Shown: piece after piece, positions 25,329 to 34,114 of the stretch
How positions within the stretch are numbered: position 1 is the stretch's first letter
Layout of the letters: every line of letters begins with the position of its first letter
Assembly: GCA_004011035.1 (NCBI GenBank)
Contig: CP025734.1
Location: forward strand, 434,001 to 498,000
Direction: 5' to 3'
DNA from: Bdellovibrio sp. qaytius
GTDB taxonomy: Bacteria > Bdellovibrionota > Bdellovibrionia > Bdellovibrionales > Bdellovibrionaceae
Length of the DNA: 64,000 nucleotides
The notes under the pieces: generated by a model
What the model was told of the DNA's origin: nothing
The model's database searches: none
Seen by the model: the letters and a program-made list of their open reading frames with translations, nothing else
Position numbers and translations under genes: made by a program

Positions 25329-27687
25329 CTTTGCTTTTTCCTTTTTTTGCCATTTGATCTAAGTAATCAGATAATGAAGAGTATTTCGGTTTAATTTCCT
25401 GTGGTCCTGAAGCACGTGGTTTTTCATCACTGTCAGGAGTAGGAACTTTAAAACGAGCTTCGTGTTTTTGAATCGCCTGCATTTTTTGTGATTTTGCAGG
25501 GCGAAAATCATCAGCTGTTTTTCCTGATGGTTTATCTTTAACGAAGCTTGGAAATTTCTTATCTGTTTTAGCAAAACGATCGCCGCCTCTTTCAGGGCGA
25601 GCAGATCTATCCGGACGATCACCGCGCGCAGGTTTTTTTTCTGTACGATCTGATCTATCGTTGCGTCCACCGCGTTTACCTGACTTTTTAAAGTCATCTT
25701 TACCGCGAGCGTATTTCGAATTATTTTTTGGGCCTGTAGCCTTAGATTCAGTAGCGCCTTCTAAAAGAAAATTAACTTGGCCACTTTCAATATCAGTTGA
25801 ACTTACAGTAACTCGTACACGATCACCTAAATTATAACTAGCCCCAGAACGTTTGGCGACTAAACGAAGATTTTCTTCGTCGTATTCCCATTTGTCTCCG
25901 CCAAGATCATCTAAGCGAATTAAACCATCGATGTTGTATTCACGTAATAAGACGAAAACACCGAACTTAGTTACAGAGCTGATCATGCCATCGAAATCTT
26001 TGCCGACTAAATGTTTCATAAAGCGGGCTTTTTTAATCGCTTGAATTTGACGTTCAGCTTTTGCAGAGCGCTGTTCACAGGCTGATAACCATGTGCCGGC
26101 TGTTTGAATATCTTCTTCGGCCATTAAACGATAACCGCCCTTAGCGCCGATAATGTTTTTCAACAAACGATGCACGATTAAATCGGGGTAACGACGAATC
26201 GGAGACGTAAAGTGAGTGTAAAAATCAAAACCTAAACCAAAGTGGCCGATATTATCTAAAGTGTATCGAGCTTGGCTCATTGAACGTAGAGTTAACATAT
26301 GAATCACTTGTGATTGCACTTCATTAGTAAATTCGTGAAGCGCTTTTGTTAATTTCTTTTGAATGCGTTCGCCAGCTAAATTAACTGTGGCGCCAAAGCT
26401 GTTCATGAATTTTTCAAGCATGGCAATTTTTAATGGATCGGGTGGTTCATGCGTTCTATAAATAGCGGGAATATCTTTTTTATTAAATTCTTTAGCTACA
26501 GCGACATTGGCCGCTAACATCATCTCTTCAATTAAACGATGGGCAAATAAACGTTCTGATTTAATCACATCTACGGGTTCACCAGAACCATCGATCACTA
26601 ATTCAGTTTCAGGAACTTCTAAATCAAGAGATCCATCTTTAAAACGTTTAGCCATTAAGACTTTAGCTAAATCTGCACAACGCATGATATTTTCTTTTAC
26701 GTGGGCGAATTTTTTATGAGTTTCGCTGTCGCCTTCAGGATTATCGACGATTTCTTGCGCTTGTCCGTAAGTGACACGCGCTTTACTTTCGATAACACCT
26801 TCGTAAAACGAAGATTCAGTCATTACACCTGTGAAATCGAAATGCATGTCAGCCACAAGTGCTAAGCGTGGAACGTGAGGAACTAAAGAACATAAGCCAT
26901 TTGATAAGGCTTCAGGTAACATCGGGATTACGAAATTTGGAAAATAAACTGAAGTTCCGCGTTCGTAGGCGTCTTTGTCAATGGCAGTGCCGCTTTTTAC
27001 GTAGTGGCTGACGTCGGCGATTGCTACGATCAGATGAAATCCGCGGCCATCCATTTCAACAAATACAGCGTCATCGAAATCTTTTGCGGTAGCGCCATCT
27101 ATAGTAATGATATTGATATTGCGAAGATCTTTGCGATCTTTAAAATCTTCTTCAGTGGGGTTAGTTGAAAACTTTTTCGCTTCTTCCAGTGTGGCTACAG
27201 AAAACTCTTCAGGAATATTTTGAGCCACAACAACACGTTTAATATCATTTAAGGCATCTTGAATATCACCGATGATTTCAACGACTTCGCCCATGAATTC
27301 ACCTTTATCAGGATATTCAGTGATGCGAGCGACGACTAATTCGCCTTTTTTAGCTTTTAAAGACTTATCTAAAGGAATTTTGAGGTCTTTACCCCAGCCT
27401 TTGCCTTCGTCTTTAATCATTCCGTAGCGTTCATTCCATACGGTGAATGCGCCAGCGATCTTTTTTTGCGAACGATCAATGATATTCATGATTTCGCCGC
27501 GAAAGCGTCCATCACGTTCTTTTTCAACTGTGATTGAAACTTTATCGTTGGTCATTGCGGTCTTCATTGCTTGGGCAGGAATAAAAACGTCAGGATGTTC
27601 TACGTCTTCAGGAATAAAGAATCCAAAACCATCGGGATGTCGTTTGATTATGCCGTTTAACAGTCGGGGAACAGTTTTATTTTTCAT
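25159..27687 (-). CDS. rnr: Ribonuclease R
   Basis: The domains run in RNase R order: winged-helix and cold-shock-like N-terminus (PDGFGFFIPED), RNB catalytic domain with IDGATAKDFDDAV (metal-binding Asp cluster near 197-206), and an S1 domain near 590-665 (VTKFGVFVLL). The last 160 residues are a Lys/Arg/Ser/Asp-rich disordered tail. The enzyme degrades structured RNA 3' to 5'. With PcnB and the DEAD-box helicase elsewhere in the window it fits the RNA-decay machinery. Its 3' end overlaps ubiB by 170 nt. A TATTAA box lies 6 bases before ATG, and the ribosome site is weak. Confidence 0.94.
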   Translation of the reverse strand: MKNKTVPRLLNGIIKRHPDGFGFFIPEDVEHPDVFIPAQAMKTAMTNDKVSITVEKERDGRFRGEIMNIIDRSQKKIAGAFTVWNERYGMIKDEGKGWGKDLKIPLDKSLKAKKGELVVARITEYPDKGEFMGEVVEIIGDIQDALNDIKRVVVAQNIPEEFSVATLEEAKKFSTNPTEEDFKDRKDLRNINIITIDGATAKDFDDAVFVEMDGRGFHLIVAIADVSHYVKSGTAIDKDAYERGTSVYFPNFVIPMLPEALSNGLCSLVPHVPRLALVADMHFDFTGVMTESSFYEGVIESKARVTYGQAQEIVDNPEGDSETHKKFAHVKENIMRCADLAKVLMAKRFKDGSLDLEVPETELVIDGSGEPVDVIKSERLFAHRLIEEMMLAANVAVAKEFNKKDIPAIYRTHEPPDPLKIAMLEKFMNSFGATVNLAGERIQKKLTKALHEFTNEVQSQVIHMLTLRSMSQARYTLDNIGHFGLGFDFYTHFTSPIRRYPDLIVHRLLKNIIGAKGGYRLMAEEDIQTAGTWLSACEQRSAKAERQIQAIKKARFMKHLVGKDFDGMISSVTKFGVFVLLREYNIDGLIRLDDLGGDKWEYDEENLRLVAKRSGASYNLGDRVRVTVSSTDIESGQVNFLLEGATESKATGPKNNSKYARGKDDFKKSGKRGGRNDRSDRTEKKPARGDRPDRSARPERGGDRFAKTDKKFPSFVKDKPSGKTADDFRPAKSQKMQAIQKHEARFKVPTPDSDEKPRASGPQEIKPKYSSLSDYLDQMAKKGKSKDDNHSSDKKNGQSKDKSGHKFSSNRQDSKKRDSSSDDSRGVRKARPSKPGRKTKSR

Positions 27688-28303
27688 GTATTGTTAATAC
27701 CTGCTTTCAGCTAAATAAAGTCTAGCCTCTATATATAGTCAGCTCCAACAAAAAATCGGGGACTAAAGTTTGTAATGAATAAATAGAAAAAATCAAAAAA
27801 TGTGTTCCTAATGAAAAATTCAGAGGCGTAGAAAGTGGGTCAAAATTGGCTGAGCACCGTGTAAACGCTAAAATCAGAAAGAATTCCTAGACCATGGTCT
27901 TGGAAATAACACGACGCAATCAATGCGGCATGGAAAAGTAACATTGAAACATAATCTTTGTTTGTTGCGTTTGAAATTTGCGCCTTAATTCAGAGCATTT
28001 GCTCTACAACAATTTTTATTGATTAAACAAGATTTTCAGAGACAAAAGTTTATGTTCTGAACACAAAAAATAGTTATCAAATGACAGCTTAAATATTAAC
28101 TAATTCGTTTTGACCCACGGATTACAATTGATGCAACAAAACCACAAAGTGCGAGAATTTATACATCTTTATTGGATCCAGACCTAGGTCACAAAACTTT
28201 TCCCGTTGCGCAGGACTAATGACCTTATTACCATTGTCTTATTAAGTTTAAACCAAATTAGCGTTTTATAAAAAAACGGTTTTTTAACGAAAGGGATACA
28301 ACA
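27688..28303. promoter_or_regulatory. 616-bp non-coding region upstream of the tandem barrel genes
   Basis: I see no gene, tRNA or known riboswitch here. Visible elements are an 11-bp inverted repeat (GTGGGTCAAAA at 27835-27845 with TTTTGACCCAC at 28108-28118), two perfect palindromes (AGACCATGGTCT at 27889-27900 and GACCTAGGTC at 28181-28190) and a small hairpin AGAGC-ATTT-GCTCT near 27993-28006. The region is AT-rich and long for this compact genome. It probably holds the regulated promoter of the barrel genes, whose ribosome site AAGGGA lies 8 bases before the ATG at 28304. Confidence 0.6.
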
Positions 28304-29413
28304 ATGAAACAACTATTAGTAATCGCAATTGCATTAGCATCAACTACTGCATTCGCATCTCGCGCGAGAGTAACTTCTTTAGGAAACTCTGCACACATCG
28401 TAGATACTCAATCTATCTACTCTAACCCTGCAAAAATGTTTTTAATGGGTGACTTTGTTAACCTTGAATCAGGTTCAACAACTCAAACAACACAAAACAC
28501 AAACACAGAAGGTTTATTAGTTCGCTCAATGGGCGATGCTAAAGCTGGTTTATCTTTAGGTCACAGATCTGACAATGCTTCTGTATTCGGTTTACGTTCA
28601 ATCTATAATACTGTTGCTTCTGGTTCTGCAACTACTGCAGCTGCTGCAAATCAACAAAATCCAATCGAGTTATCTTACGGTATGAAATCTGGCGATATGA
28701 CTTGGGCTGGAACTTTAGTTTACTCTAACTACAATGACAAAAAAAATGACGTAAAAGAATCTTCTGCTGGTTTACGTTTAGGTGCTTTAACTGGCGCTTG
28801 GGATTTCAACGTAGGTATCGGTTTAGGCAACACTGCTAAAACTTCTGCTATCGATTTCAAAGGTACTACTGGTATCTCTGCTTACGCTGGTTACGCTATG
28901 AACTCTATGTACTACTTCGGTGAAGTTGTATTAGCTGGCGCGAAAATGTCTGTATCAAACGCTGAAGTTGCTAAAGTAGAAACTACTAAAGTAACTGTTG
29001 GTGCTGTTGAATCTGTTAAAAAAGATGGTAACGAATTTTTCTACGGTGCTAGCTTAGTTAGCTTCCAAGCTAAAAATGACGGTACTGCTTCAACAACTGA
29101 TGACACTAAATCTACTACTTTAAACTTACCAGTAATCGTTGGTTTAGAAGCAGAAGCTACTTCTTGGATGACTTTACGTGGTTCATTAACTCAATCAGTA
29201 TTAATCAACAACTCTAAAACTGAAGTTGGTTCTGCTACTGCTGTTGAAACTGCTCCAGGCGGAAACAATACAGTTGCTGCTATCGGTGCTGGTTTAAAAT
29301 TCAATAAAGTAACTGTTGATGGTTCATTATCAGGTTTAACTGGTACTGGCGCTACTCAAGCTTTAAATGGCAACACTTTATTATCAACTGTTGGCTTAAC
29401 TTACATGTTCTAA
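28304..29413 (+). CDS. Outer-membrane beta-barrel protein, tandem copy 1
   Basis: A signal peptide (1-18, cut after AFA) precedes about 350 residues of alternating strands with many Thr, Ser, Gly and Tyr, ending in LTYMF. The terminal phenylalanine is the usual BAM recognition signal. The N-terminus (RARVTSLGNSAHIVDTQSIYSNPAKMFLM) is shared with the next gene. Codon use is strongly biased (TTA, GCT, GGT, ACT dominate), suggesting very high expression. It is probably a major porin or surface protein of the cell; pore activity is not shown by sequence. Confidence 0.83.
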   Translation: MKQLLVIAIALASTTAFASRARVTSLGNSAHIVDTQSIYSNPAKMFLMGDFVNLESGSTTQTTQNTNTEGLLVRSMGDAKAGLSLGHRSDNASVFGLRSIYNTVASGSATTAAAANQQNPIELSYGMKSGDMTWAGTLVYSNYNDKKNDVKESSAGLRLGALTGAWDFNVGIGLGNTAKTSAIDFKGTTGISAYAGYAMNSMYYFGEVVLAGAKMSVSNAEVAKVETTKVTVGAVESVKKDGNEFFYGASLVSFQAKNDGTASTTDDTKSTTLNLPVIVGLEAEATSWMTLRGSLTQSVLINNSKTEVGSATAVETAPGGNNTVAAIGAGLKFNKVTVDGSLSGLTGTGATQALNGNTLLSTVGLTYMF

Positions 29414-29443
29414 TCGAACATGTAATTTGAAGGGATTAAATAT

Positions 29444-30532
29444 ATGAAATTATTATTATCATTAGCAATCGTATTATCTGCTACTTCAGCTTTCGCAACT
29501 CGTGCAAGAGTTCAAGCTTTAGGAAACGCAGCTCACTTAGTAGATTCTTCAACTGTTTACATGAAGCCTGCTGATATCTTCGCAGTTTCTGATTCAGTAA
29601 CTATCGAATCTGGTCTTACAGCAACTACTCCTGCAACTGGTACAACTTCAGCTTCTGGTACAGAAGCTTTAGTTATCCGTTCTATGGGTGATGCTAAATG
29701 GGCTTTATCTTTAGGTCACGACGATGAGACTGTTTTAGCTCAACGTGCTGGCGCTAACTCTATCGCTGGTTTTACTGGTGGTGTATCTCAGCAAAATCCG
29801 TTTGAATTAACTTACGGTATGAAAGCTGGCGATTTAGCTTGGGCTGCAACTTTAGCTTACTCAAACTTCAACAATAAAGTAGCTGAGAGCAAAGAATCTA
29901 CAACAAACGTTAAGTTTGGTGCAGCGACTTCTTCTTGGGATGCTTCAGTTGATTTAGGCGTAATGAGCAAAACTGAATCTGGTACTGGTACAACTAAAGA
30001 CGAATTCAAAGGTAAATCAAACGTAGCAGTACGTGGTGGTTACTGGGTTTCTTCTGATATGTACACATACGGTGAAGTAGTAAATGGTGGTTTTGAAGTT
30101 ACTAACGGACCAGCAGCTGCTGTTGAAGTTAAAAATCAAGCTATCAAAATCGGTGCTATCAACACTATGAAAAATGACGGCAACGAATTTTTCTGGGGTG
30201 CTGCTATCGAATCTACTCAAGTTAAAGTTGATGACGCTAAAGATACTTCTTTATCTTTACCATTCATCATCGGTTTAGAAGCTAATGCTGCTTCTTGGTT
30301 AACTTTACGTGGATCTATCACTCAAAACGTTTTAATCCAAAACGAAAAATCTGATAACGGTACAGCTACTACTGCTGAACTTGCTCCGGGCTTAAACAGC
30401 ACAGCTTTCGCAGCTGGCGCGGGTTTAAAACTTGGCAAACTATCTTTAGATGGTTCGTTATTAGCTAACAACACACAAACTGTTAACTCAGCAAACCTAT
30501 TAGGTACTGTTGGTTTAACTTACGCTTTCTAA
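29444..30532 (+). CDS. Outer-membrane beta-barrel protein, tandem copy 2
   Basis: This 362-residue paralogue of the preceding gene starts 30 bp after it, with AAGGGA 9 bases before ATG. Signal peptide (cut after AFA), RARVQALGNAAHLVD, SMGDAKWALSLGHD, NPFELTYGMKAGD and the ending LGTVGLTYAF all align with copy 1, but loop regions differ. It shares the same extreme codon bias. The pair is probably one transcript ending at the terminator at 30556. The two copies could be subunits of one complex or alternative surface types; neither is proven. Confidence 0.83.
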   Translation: MKLLLSLAIVLSATSAFATRARVQALGNAAHLVDSSTVYMKPADIFAVSDSVTIESGLTATTPATGTTSASGTEALVIRSMGDAKWALSLGHDDETVLAQRAGANSIAGFTGGVSQQNPFELTYGMKAGDLAWAATLAYSNFNNKVAESKESTTNVKFGAATSSWDASVDLGVMSKTESGTGTTKDEFKGKSNVAVRGGYWVSSDMYTYGEVVNGGFEVTNGPAAAVEVKNQAIKIGAINTMKNDGNEFFWGAAIESTQVKVDDAKDTSLSLPFIIGLEANAASWLTLRGSITQNVLIQNEKSDNGTATTAELAPGLNSTAFAAGAGLKLGKLSLDGSLLANNTQTVNSANLLGTVGLTYAF

Positions 30533-30555
30533 TTATAAGTTAGAAAATGTTTGTG

Positions 30556-30587
30556 AAAAGGCTCGGCTAACCCCGGGCCTTTTTTTT
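30556..30587 (+). terminator. Strong Rho-independent terminator of the barrel operon
   Basis: AAAAGGCTCGG pairs with CCGGGCCTTTT (11 bp with one G-U pair) around a 6-nt loop and runs into T8. It ends the + strand barrel transcript. Confidence 0.93.
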
Positions 30588-30616
30588 GCCTGAAATACGC
30601 CGCTGAACGCGCGCAA

Positions 30617-30653
30617 AAAAAATCCCCGATAGATATCTCTACCGGGGATTTTT
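30617..30653 (-). terminator. Rho-independent terminator of the S1/P1 nuclease gene
   Basis: AAAAATCCCCG pairs with CGGGGATTTTT, and TAGA/TCTA extend the stem inside one A-C mismatch. It lies 25 bp beyond the stop of the minus-strand nuclease gene. The flanking A/T runs would also let it act from the other side. Confidence 0.9.
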
Positions 30654-30677
30654 ATTTTATAACTTTAAACTTATGAA

Positions 30678-31769
30678 CTATTTCGTTTTCGCTTCGTCTT
30701 CTACTTTTGTGTCGTAGTAGTCTGGCATTACGAAATCAGGAGTGAACGGGTATTTGTAACTCTTGTACCCTTTCAATTCAGGGCTTCCGGCTTCGGTGTA
30801 GATCTTATCCCAGAACGAAGCTAATAAAACCGCTGATCTGGCCATTTCTTCGACGATGAGTTTGTCGAACTTCTTTTGACCAACTTCAGGAGGTTGGCGT
30901 TTCGCTGCTGATTTTAAGCTAATGCCTTTTTCGATCTTAAACGTCGATGGCGCCGTCATTGGATCAGCTTTCAACACAGCCTTCACTTCTCCGTTTGAAA
31001 TCACTGCTAACGCTCTCATGCGCTCTACAACAGATAATTTTTTATCCATGAAAGTGGCTTTCTTTAATGAAGCTGCTTTTTTAACGATGCGATCTTCTAA
31101 GTCAGCTCCGAATAAAGCCACACAAGCTTCTTCATAGTAACCATGAATGCCGCCGTGATTTGATTGATAACCATCGTAATCAGATGTTGTGTGAAACGGT
31201 TGGCTGTTATCGCCAACGAAGTGACCCATTAAACCCATGTTCACAAACATTGAGTAAAACGCTTTGTTATATGGAAGGTCTTCGTTTTGTTCTTCTTTGC
31301 TATTCGCTGGCGCTGGTAACATCGCCACTTCTTCAGCTTGTTTTAAAGCTAAACGGTAAAACTGATCGGCTCTCCACCAGTTAGAACCTAATTCTGCAGG
31401 CACTGATTGAATGCGCGAATTACGTTTTTCCATGTTTTCTTTGCCCGTGTATTTTTCAACAATGGCTTTGTAATCAGTCGGAACATCTTTAATAGCTAAA
31501 CCTAAAACTTCAACATCGATAAAATGACCTGGATCTCCGTGCTTACGTTGATCTGCTGTTAAACCTTTCCAGTAAATATCTGGAATGTTGCAAAGGTGAC
31601 CCATCACATGGGGTTTATTTAATAAAAAATCTTTAAGTGGTTTTGATTGCACTAAGTGAACAGCTGCAGAACAGATCGTGTGATGACCGCGTCCGCCCCA
31701 GGCCATGGCGTTTTGTGCGCTGAACGCTAAACCCACAACAGATAATGTAGTAAATAGTTTAAATGACAT
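30678..31769 (-). CDS. Exported S1/P1-type zinc nuclease
   Basis: Signal peptidase cleavage after AMA would expose Trp24 as residue one, as required in this family, where the N-terminal Trp binds zinc. The remaining ligands are visible: WGGRGHH, HFIDVEV, GHFVGDNSQPFH and NHGGIHGYYE. S1/P1 nucleases degrade single-stranded DNA and RNA and remove 3' phosphates; related members act as phospholipase C. Expected role: extracellular or periplasmic nucleic-acid breakdown, apt for a predator scavenging nucleotides. The length of 363 residues is somewhat more than fungal P1. Own terminator and promoter region suggest a single-gene unit. Confidence 0.87.
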   Translation of the reverse strand: MSFKLFTTLSVVGLAFSAQNAMAWGGRGHHTICSAAVHLVQSKPLKDFLLNKPHVMGHLCNIPDIYWKGLTADQRKHGDPGHFIDVEVLGLAIKDVPTDYKAIVEKYTGKENMEKRNSRIQSVPAELGSNWWRADQFYRLALKQAEEVAMLPAPANSKEEQNEDLPYNKAFYSMFVNMGLMGHFVGDNSQPFHTTSDYDGYQSNHGGIHGYYEEACVALFGADLEDRIVKKAASLKKATFMDKKLSVVERMRALAVISNGEVKAVLKADPMTAPSTFKIEKGISLKSAAKRQPPEVGQKKFDKLIVEEMARSAVLLASFWDKIYTEAGSPELKGYKSYKYPFTPDFVMPDYYDTKVEDEAKTK

Positions 31770-31859
31770 AAAAATGGCTCCCTTTGCTTATTTTAAGCAG
31801 CCTAGTTTTGCTTCGGCCTTTGCTTAGCTTCAAGTTATTTTTTTATTAATGCTTACGTG

Positions 31860-31888
31860 TTGCGCATGGCCGCGTTTTCTTCTATATA
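31860..31888 (+). promoter_or_regulatory. Predicted sigma70-type promoter for a leaderless trmO mRNA
   Basis: TTGCGC (31860-31865) and TATATA (31883-31888) are separated by exactly 17 bases. A start site 7-8 bases after the -10 would fall on the G of the GTG start codon at 31896. No ribosome site is present. Confidence 0.6.
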
Positions 31889-31895
31889 AACGGTT

Positions 31896-32630
31896 GTGAC
31901 CGATACCCCTCAAACCTTCACATTCAAACCTATTGGCTTTATTAAGAGCTGTTACCCCGATAAGTTCGGGGTGCCTAGGCAATCGGGCTTAGTGAAGCAA
32001 ACCGTGTCTGAGCTTGCGATTGCACCTGAATGGCAGCCCGAGTTCGCGCTACAAGGTTTAGAAGAGTATTCGCACGTATGGGTCACATGGGTTTTTCATT
32101 TAAACACGAACACGAAATATCACCCGAAAGTTCATCCTCCGCGCTTAAAGGGTGAAACTATTGGCGTGTTTGCTACACGTTCTCCGCACAGACCGAATCC
32201 GATGGGATTATCTTTAGCTACGGTTGAAAAAATAGAAGGCGGGAAGATTTTTCTCGGTGGATTGGATTTAGTGGATGGAACTCCTATCTTAGATATTAAA
32301 CCGTATCTTCCGCAGTTTGAGTCTTTGCCTGAGGCGCGCGGCGGTTGGGCCACGAAAGATGAACATCAAGTTGATGCGATTCAAGTGAGTTTTTCTGAGG
32401 AAGCTCTTACTATTTTAAAATCGTGGTCTGCGAAAATTTCTAAACCTGAATTACTAAGTGTAATTGAAGGTGTGATCAAGCAAGATCCGCGACCTGTGAT
32501 TTATCGCGGATTTGAAGGTCAAAGCGATACACCTTATCGCAACGAACATGCTTTTAGATTATATGACGGTGATATCCATTTTAGATTTACTTCTTCTACC
32601 GAAGTCCAGGTTTTTAAAATCCTCTGTTAG
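31896..32630 (+). CDS. trmO: tRNA (N6-threonylcarbamoyladenosine37-N6)-methyltransferase TrmO
   Basis: The N-terminal TsaA/TrmO domain is clear: FKPIGFIKSCYPDKFGVPRQ, LEEYSHVWVTWVFHLN, KGETIGVFATRSPHRPNPMGLS and LDLVDGTPILDIKPYLP. The C-terminal part (RNEHAFRLYDGDIHFRFT) matches the longer bacterial form. It methylates t6A37 in tRNA-Thr using S-adenosylmethionine. The start is a GTG with no Shine-Dalgarno; the upstream promoter places the transcript start at or next to this codon, so translation is probably leaderless. Confidence 0.93.
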   Translation: MTDTPQTFTFKPIGFIKSCYPDKFGVPRQSGLVKQTVSELAIAPEWQPEFALQGLEEYSHVWVTWVFHLNTNTKYHPKVHPPRLKGETIGVFATRSPHRPNPMGLSLATVEKIEGGKIFLGGLDLVDGTPILDIKPYLPQFESLPEARGGWATKDEHQVDAIQVSFSEEALTILKSWSAKISKPELLSVIEGVIKQDPRPVIYRGFEGQSDTPYRNEHAFRLYDGDIHFRFTSSTEVQVFKILC

Positions 32631-32713
32631 AAATTCATAAATTCTTTGTCTTTGCTAATGAAAGACTAAAAGCTTACAGTAAATAAAACTTTCTTTATAA
32701 AGAAGGATACATT

Positions 32714-32986
32714 GTGTTGTTTAAGAGCGTTTTAGGAGTGGCATTTTCATTCAGTTTACTTTCAAGCTTTACAAGCGCAGCTGCTCCAACCCATGTTTTC
32801 AATGCCACTTCAGAGTGCGGTTACTCTGATTGGCAATACATTGTTTTCAAAGACGTAACTAACACTGTTTGTGAATGGACCGAAACCGACATTTTCACCA
32901 TCTTGAAAATTTCTGGAAATAACATATTTCTGGAAAAACCTGTGGGGGACGGCCTCGATAACGGCATTACAGAAAATACCCATTGA
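32714..32986 (+). CDS. Small exported hypothetical protein (90 residues)
   Basis: A GTG start with AAGGA 6 bases upstream opens a 90-residue frame that begins with a clear signal peptide (cut near SFTSAA, about residue 22). The mature 68 residues contain two cysteines and several aromatic residues (CGYSDWQYIVFKD, CEWTETDIFTILKI). I recognise no family. It stands alone between trmO and the oxygenase gene, with no terminator visible. It is probably real because both the ribosome site and the signal peptide are good. Confidence 0.65.
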   Translation: MLFKSVLGVAFSFSLLSSFTSAAAPTHVFNATSECGYSDWQYIVFKDVTNTVCEWTETDIFTILKISGNNIFLEKPVGDGLDNGITENTH

Positions 32987-33126
32987 GCCCTTCCCCCTGT
33001 CAAAACCCTATACAGCCCTGAAAAATCCTCATAATCCTGCTTAACACGATGCCATTCTCTAGTGATTCTGCACAAATTGTGGTTTATTGATCGGGTTTAA
33101 TAAAACGATAAGTAGGGGAGATCTAT

Positions 33127-34077
33127 ATGTCTACGTTACGTAAAGTTCCAACATTAAGCTTAGGTAGTTACACTAAGGGTTCTGAAGCCGATCGCAAAAA
33201 ATTCATCGAGCAATTATTCACAGGAATCAAAGATTACGGCTTTATCGTTTTAAAAGATCACGATGTTGATGCTGATTTATTAAAACAATCTTACGAAGTA
33301 TTAAAAAAATTCTACGCGTTACCTGATGCAACGAAACGCTCTTACATTTCTGCACAAGGTGGCGGTCAACGTGGTTACACAGCTTTCGGTACTGAAAACG
33401 CCAAAGGTTCTGAAGTCAAAGATTTAAAAGAATTCTGGCATGTGGGTCGCGAAGTTCCAGACGATCATAAATTTGCTAAATACTATCCTAAAAATATTTG
33501 GCCAGAAGAGCTTTCTGAATTTCGTCCGGTGTTTGAGAAGTTATTTTCACAATTAGAAACAGCCGGCATTCAGATGATGGAGGCCTTAACTGCTCCGTTA
33601 GAAGTTGAAAAAACTTATTTCAAAAATATGGTGCAAGAAGGTAATTCGATCTTACGTTTACTTCATTACCCACCGATTCCTGAAGGTGTTGATCCACGTT
33701 GCATTCGTGCAGCGGCTCATGAAGATATTAACTTTATCACGATCTTACCTGCGGCGACGCAATCAGGTCTTCAGTTGAAAGACCGTGATGGCACTTGGTT
33801 AGATATTGAATCTGATTTTGGTACATTGATTGTTGATGCGGGTGATATGTTAGCGCGTATCACGAATGAAGTGATTCCGTCGACTACACACCGTGTGATT
33901 AATCCGCAAGATGGCACAAACCAATCGCGTTACTCGATGCCATTTTTTATGCATCCGCACCCTGAAAGCTTATTATCTTGTTTACCATCTTGCCGCGGTG
34001 CTGGAGCTAAATACCCAGACATCACTGGCCACGAATTTTTGATGCAAAGACTTCGTGAAATTGGTTTAATCAAATAG
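33127..34077 (+). CDS. 2-oxoglutarate/Fe(II) oxygenase, isopenicillin-N-synthase-like
   Basis: The 316-residue protein has the N-terminal non-haem dioxygenase region (IKDYGFIVLKDHDVD, RGYTAFGTENAKGS) and the Fe(II) facial triad His198-x-Asp200 (AAAHEDINFITIL) and His255 (STTHRVINP). Arg268 with Ser270 (RYSMPFF) binds 2-oxoglutarate. This layout is that of the isopenicillin N synthase-like group used for hydroxylation or oxidative cyclisation of small molecules; the substrate here is unknown. GGGGAGATCT precedes the ATG. The downstream membrane-anchored gene follows closely. Confidence 0.9.
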   Translation: MSTLRKVPTLSLGSYTKGSEADRKKFIEQLFTGIKDYGFIVLKDHDVDADLLKQSYEVLKKFYALPDATKRSYISAQGGGQRGYTAFGTENAKGSEVKDLKEFWHVGREVPDDHKFAKYYPKNIWPEELSEFRPVFEKLFSQLETAGIQMMEALTAPLEVEKTYFKNMVQEGNSILRLLHYPPIPEGVDPRCIRAAAHEDINFITILPAATQSGLQLKDRDGTWLDIESDFGTLIVDAGDMLARITNEVIPSTTHRVINPQDGTNQSRYSMPFFMHPHPESLLSCLPSCRGAGAKYPDITGHEFLMQRLREIGLIK

Positions 34078-34085
34078 CTTGAACA

Positions 34086-34111
34086 GCCCTCTCGGCTTGC
34101 AAGCAGAGGGC
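34086..34111 (+). promoter_or_regulatory. Hairpin covering the ribosome site of the next gene
   Basis: GCCCTCT (34086-34092) pairs perfectly with AGAGGGC (34105-34111), and the loop can pair further (GCT/AGC). The right arm is the Shine-Dalgarno of the ATG at 34115. Folding would hide it, so translation may depend on ribosomes arriving from the upstream oxygenase gene or on temperature. No U-run follows, so it is not a clear terminator. Confidence 0.55.
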
Positions 34112-34114
34112 GTT

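Noticed and set aside
32821-33075. Minus-strand frame opposite the small exported protein
   Set aside because: No ribosome site and an implausible composition; the + strand frame has a ribosome site and signal peptide.
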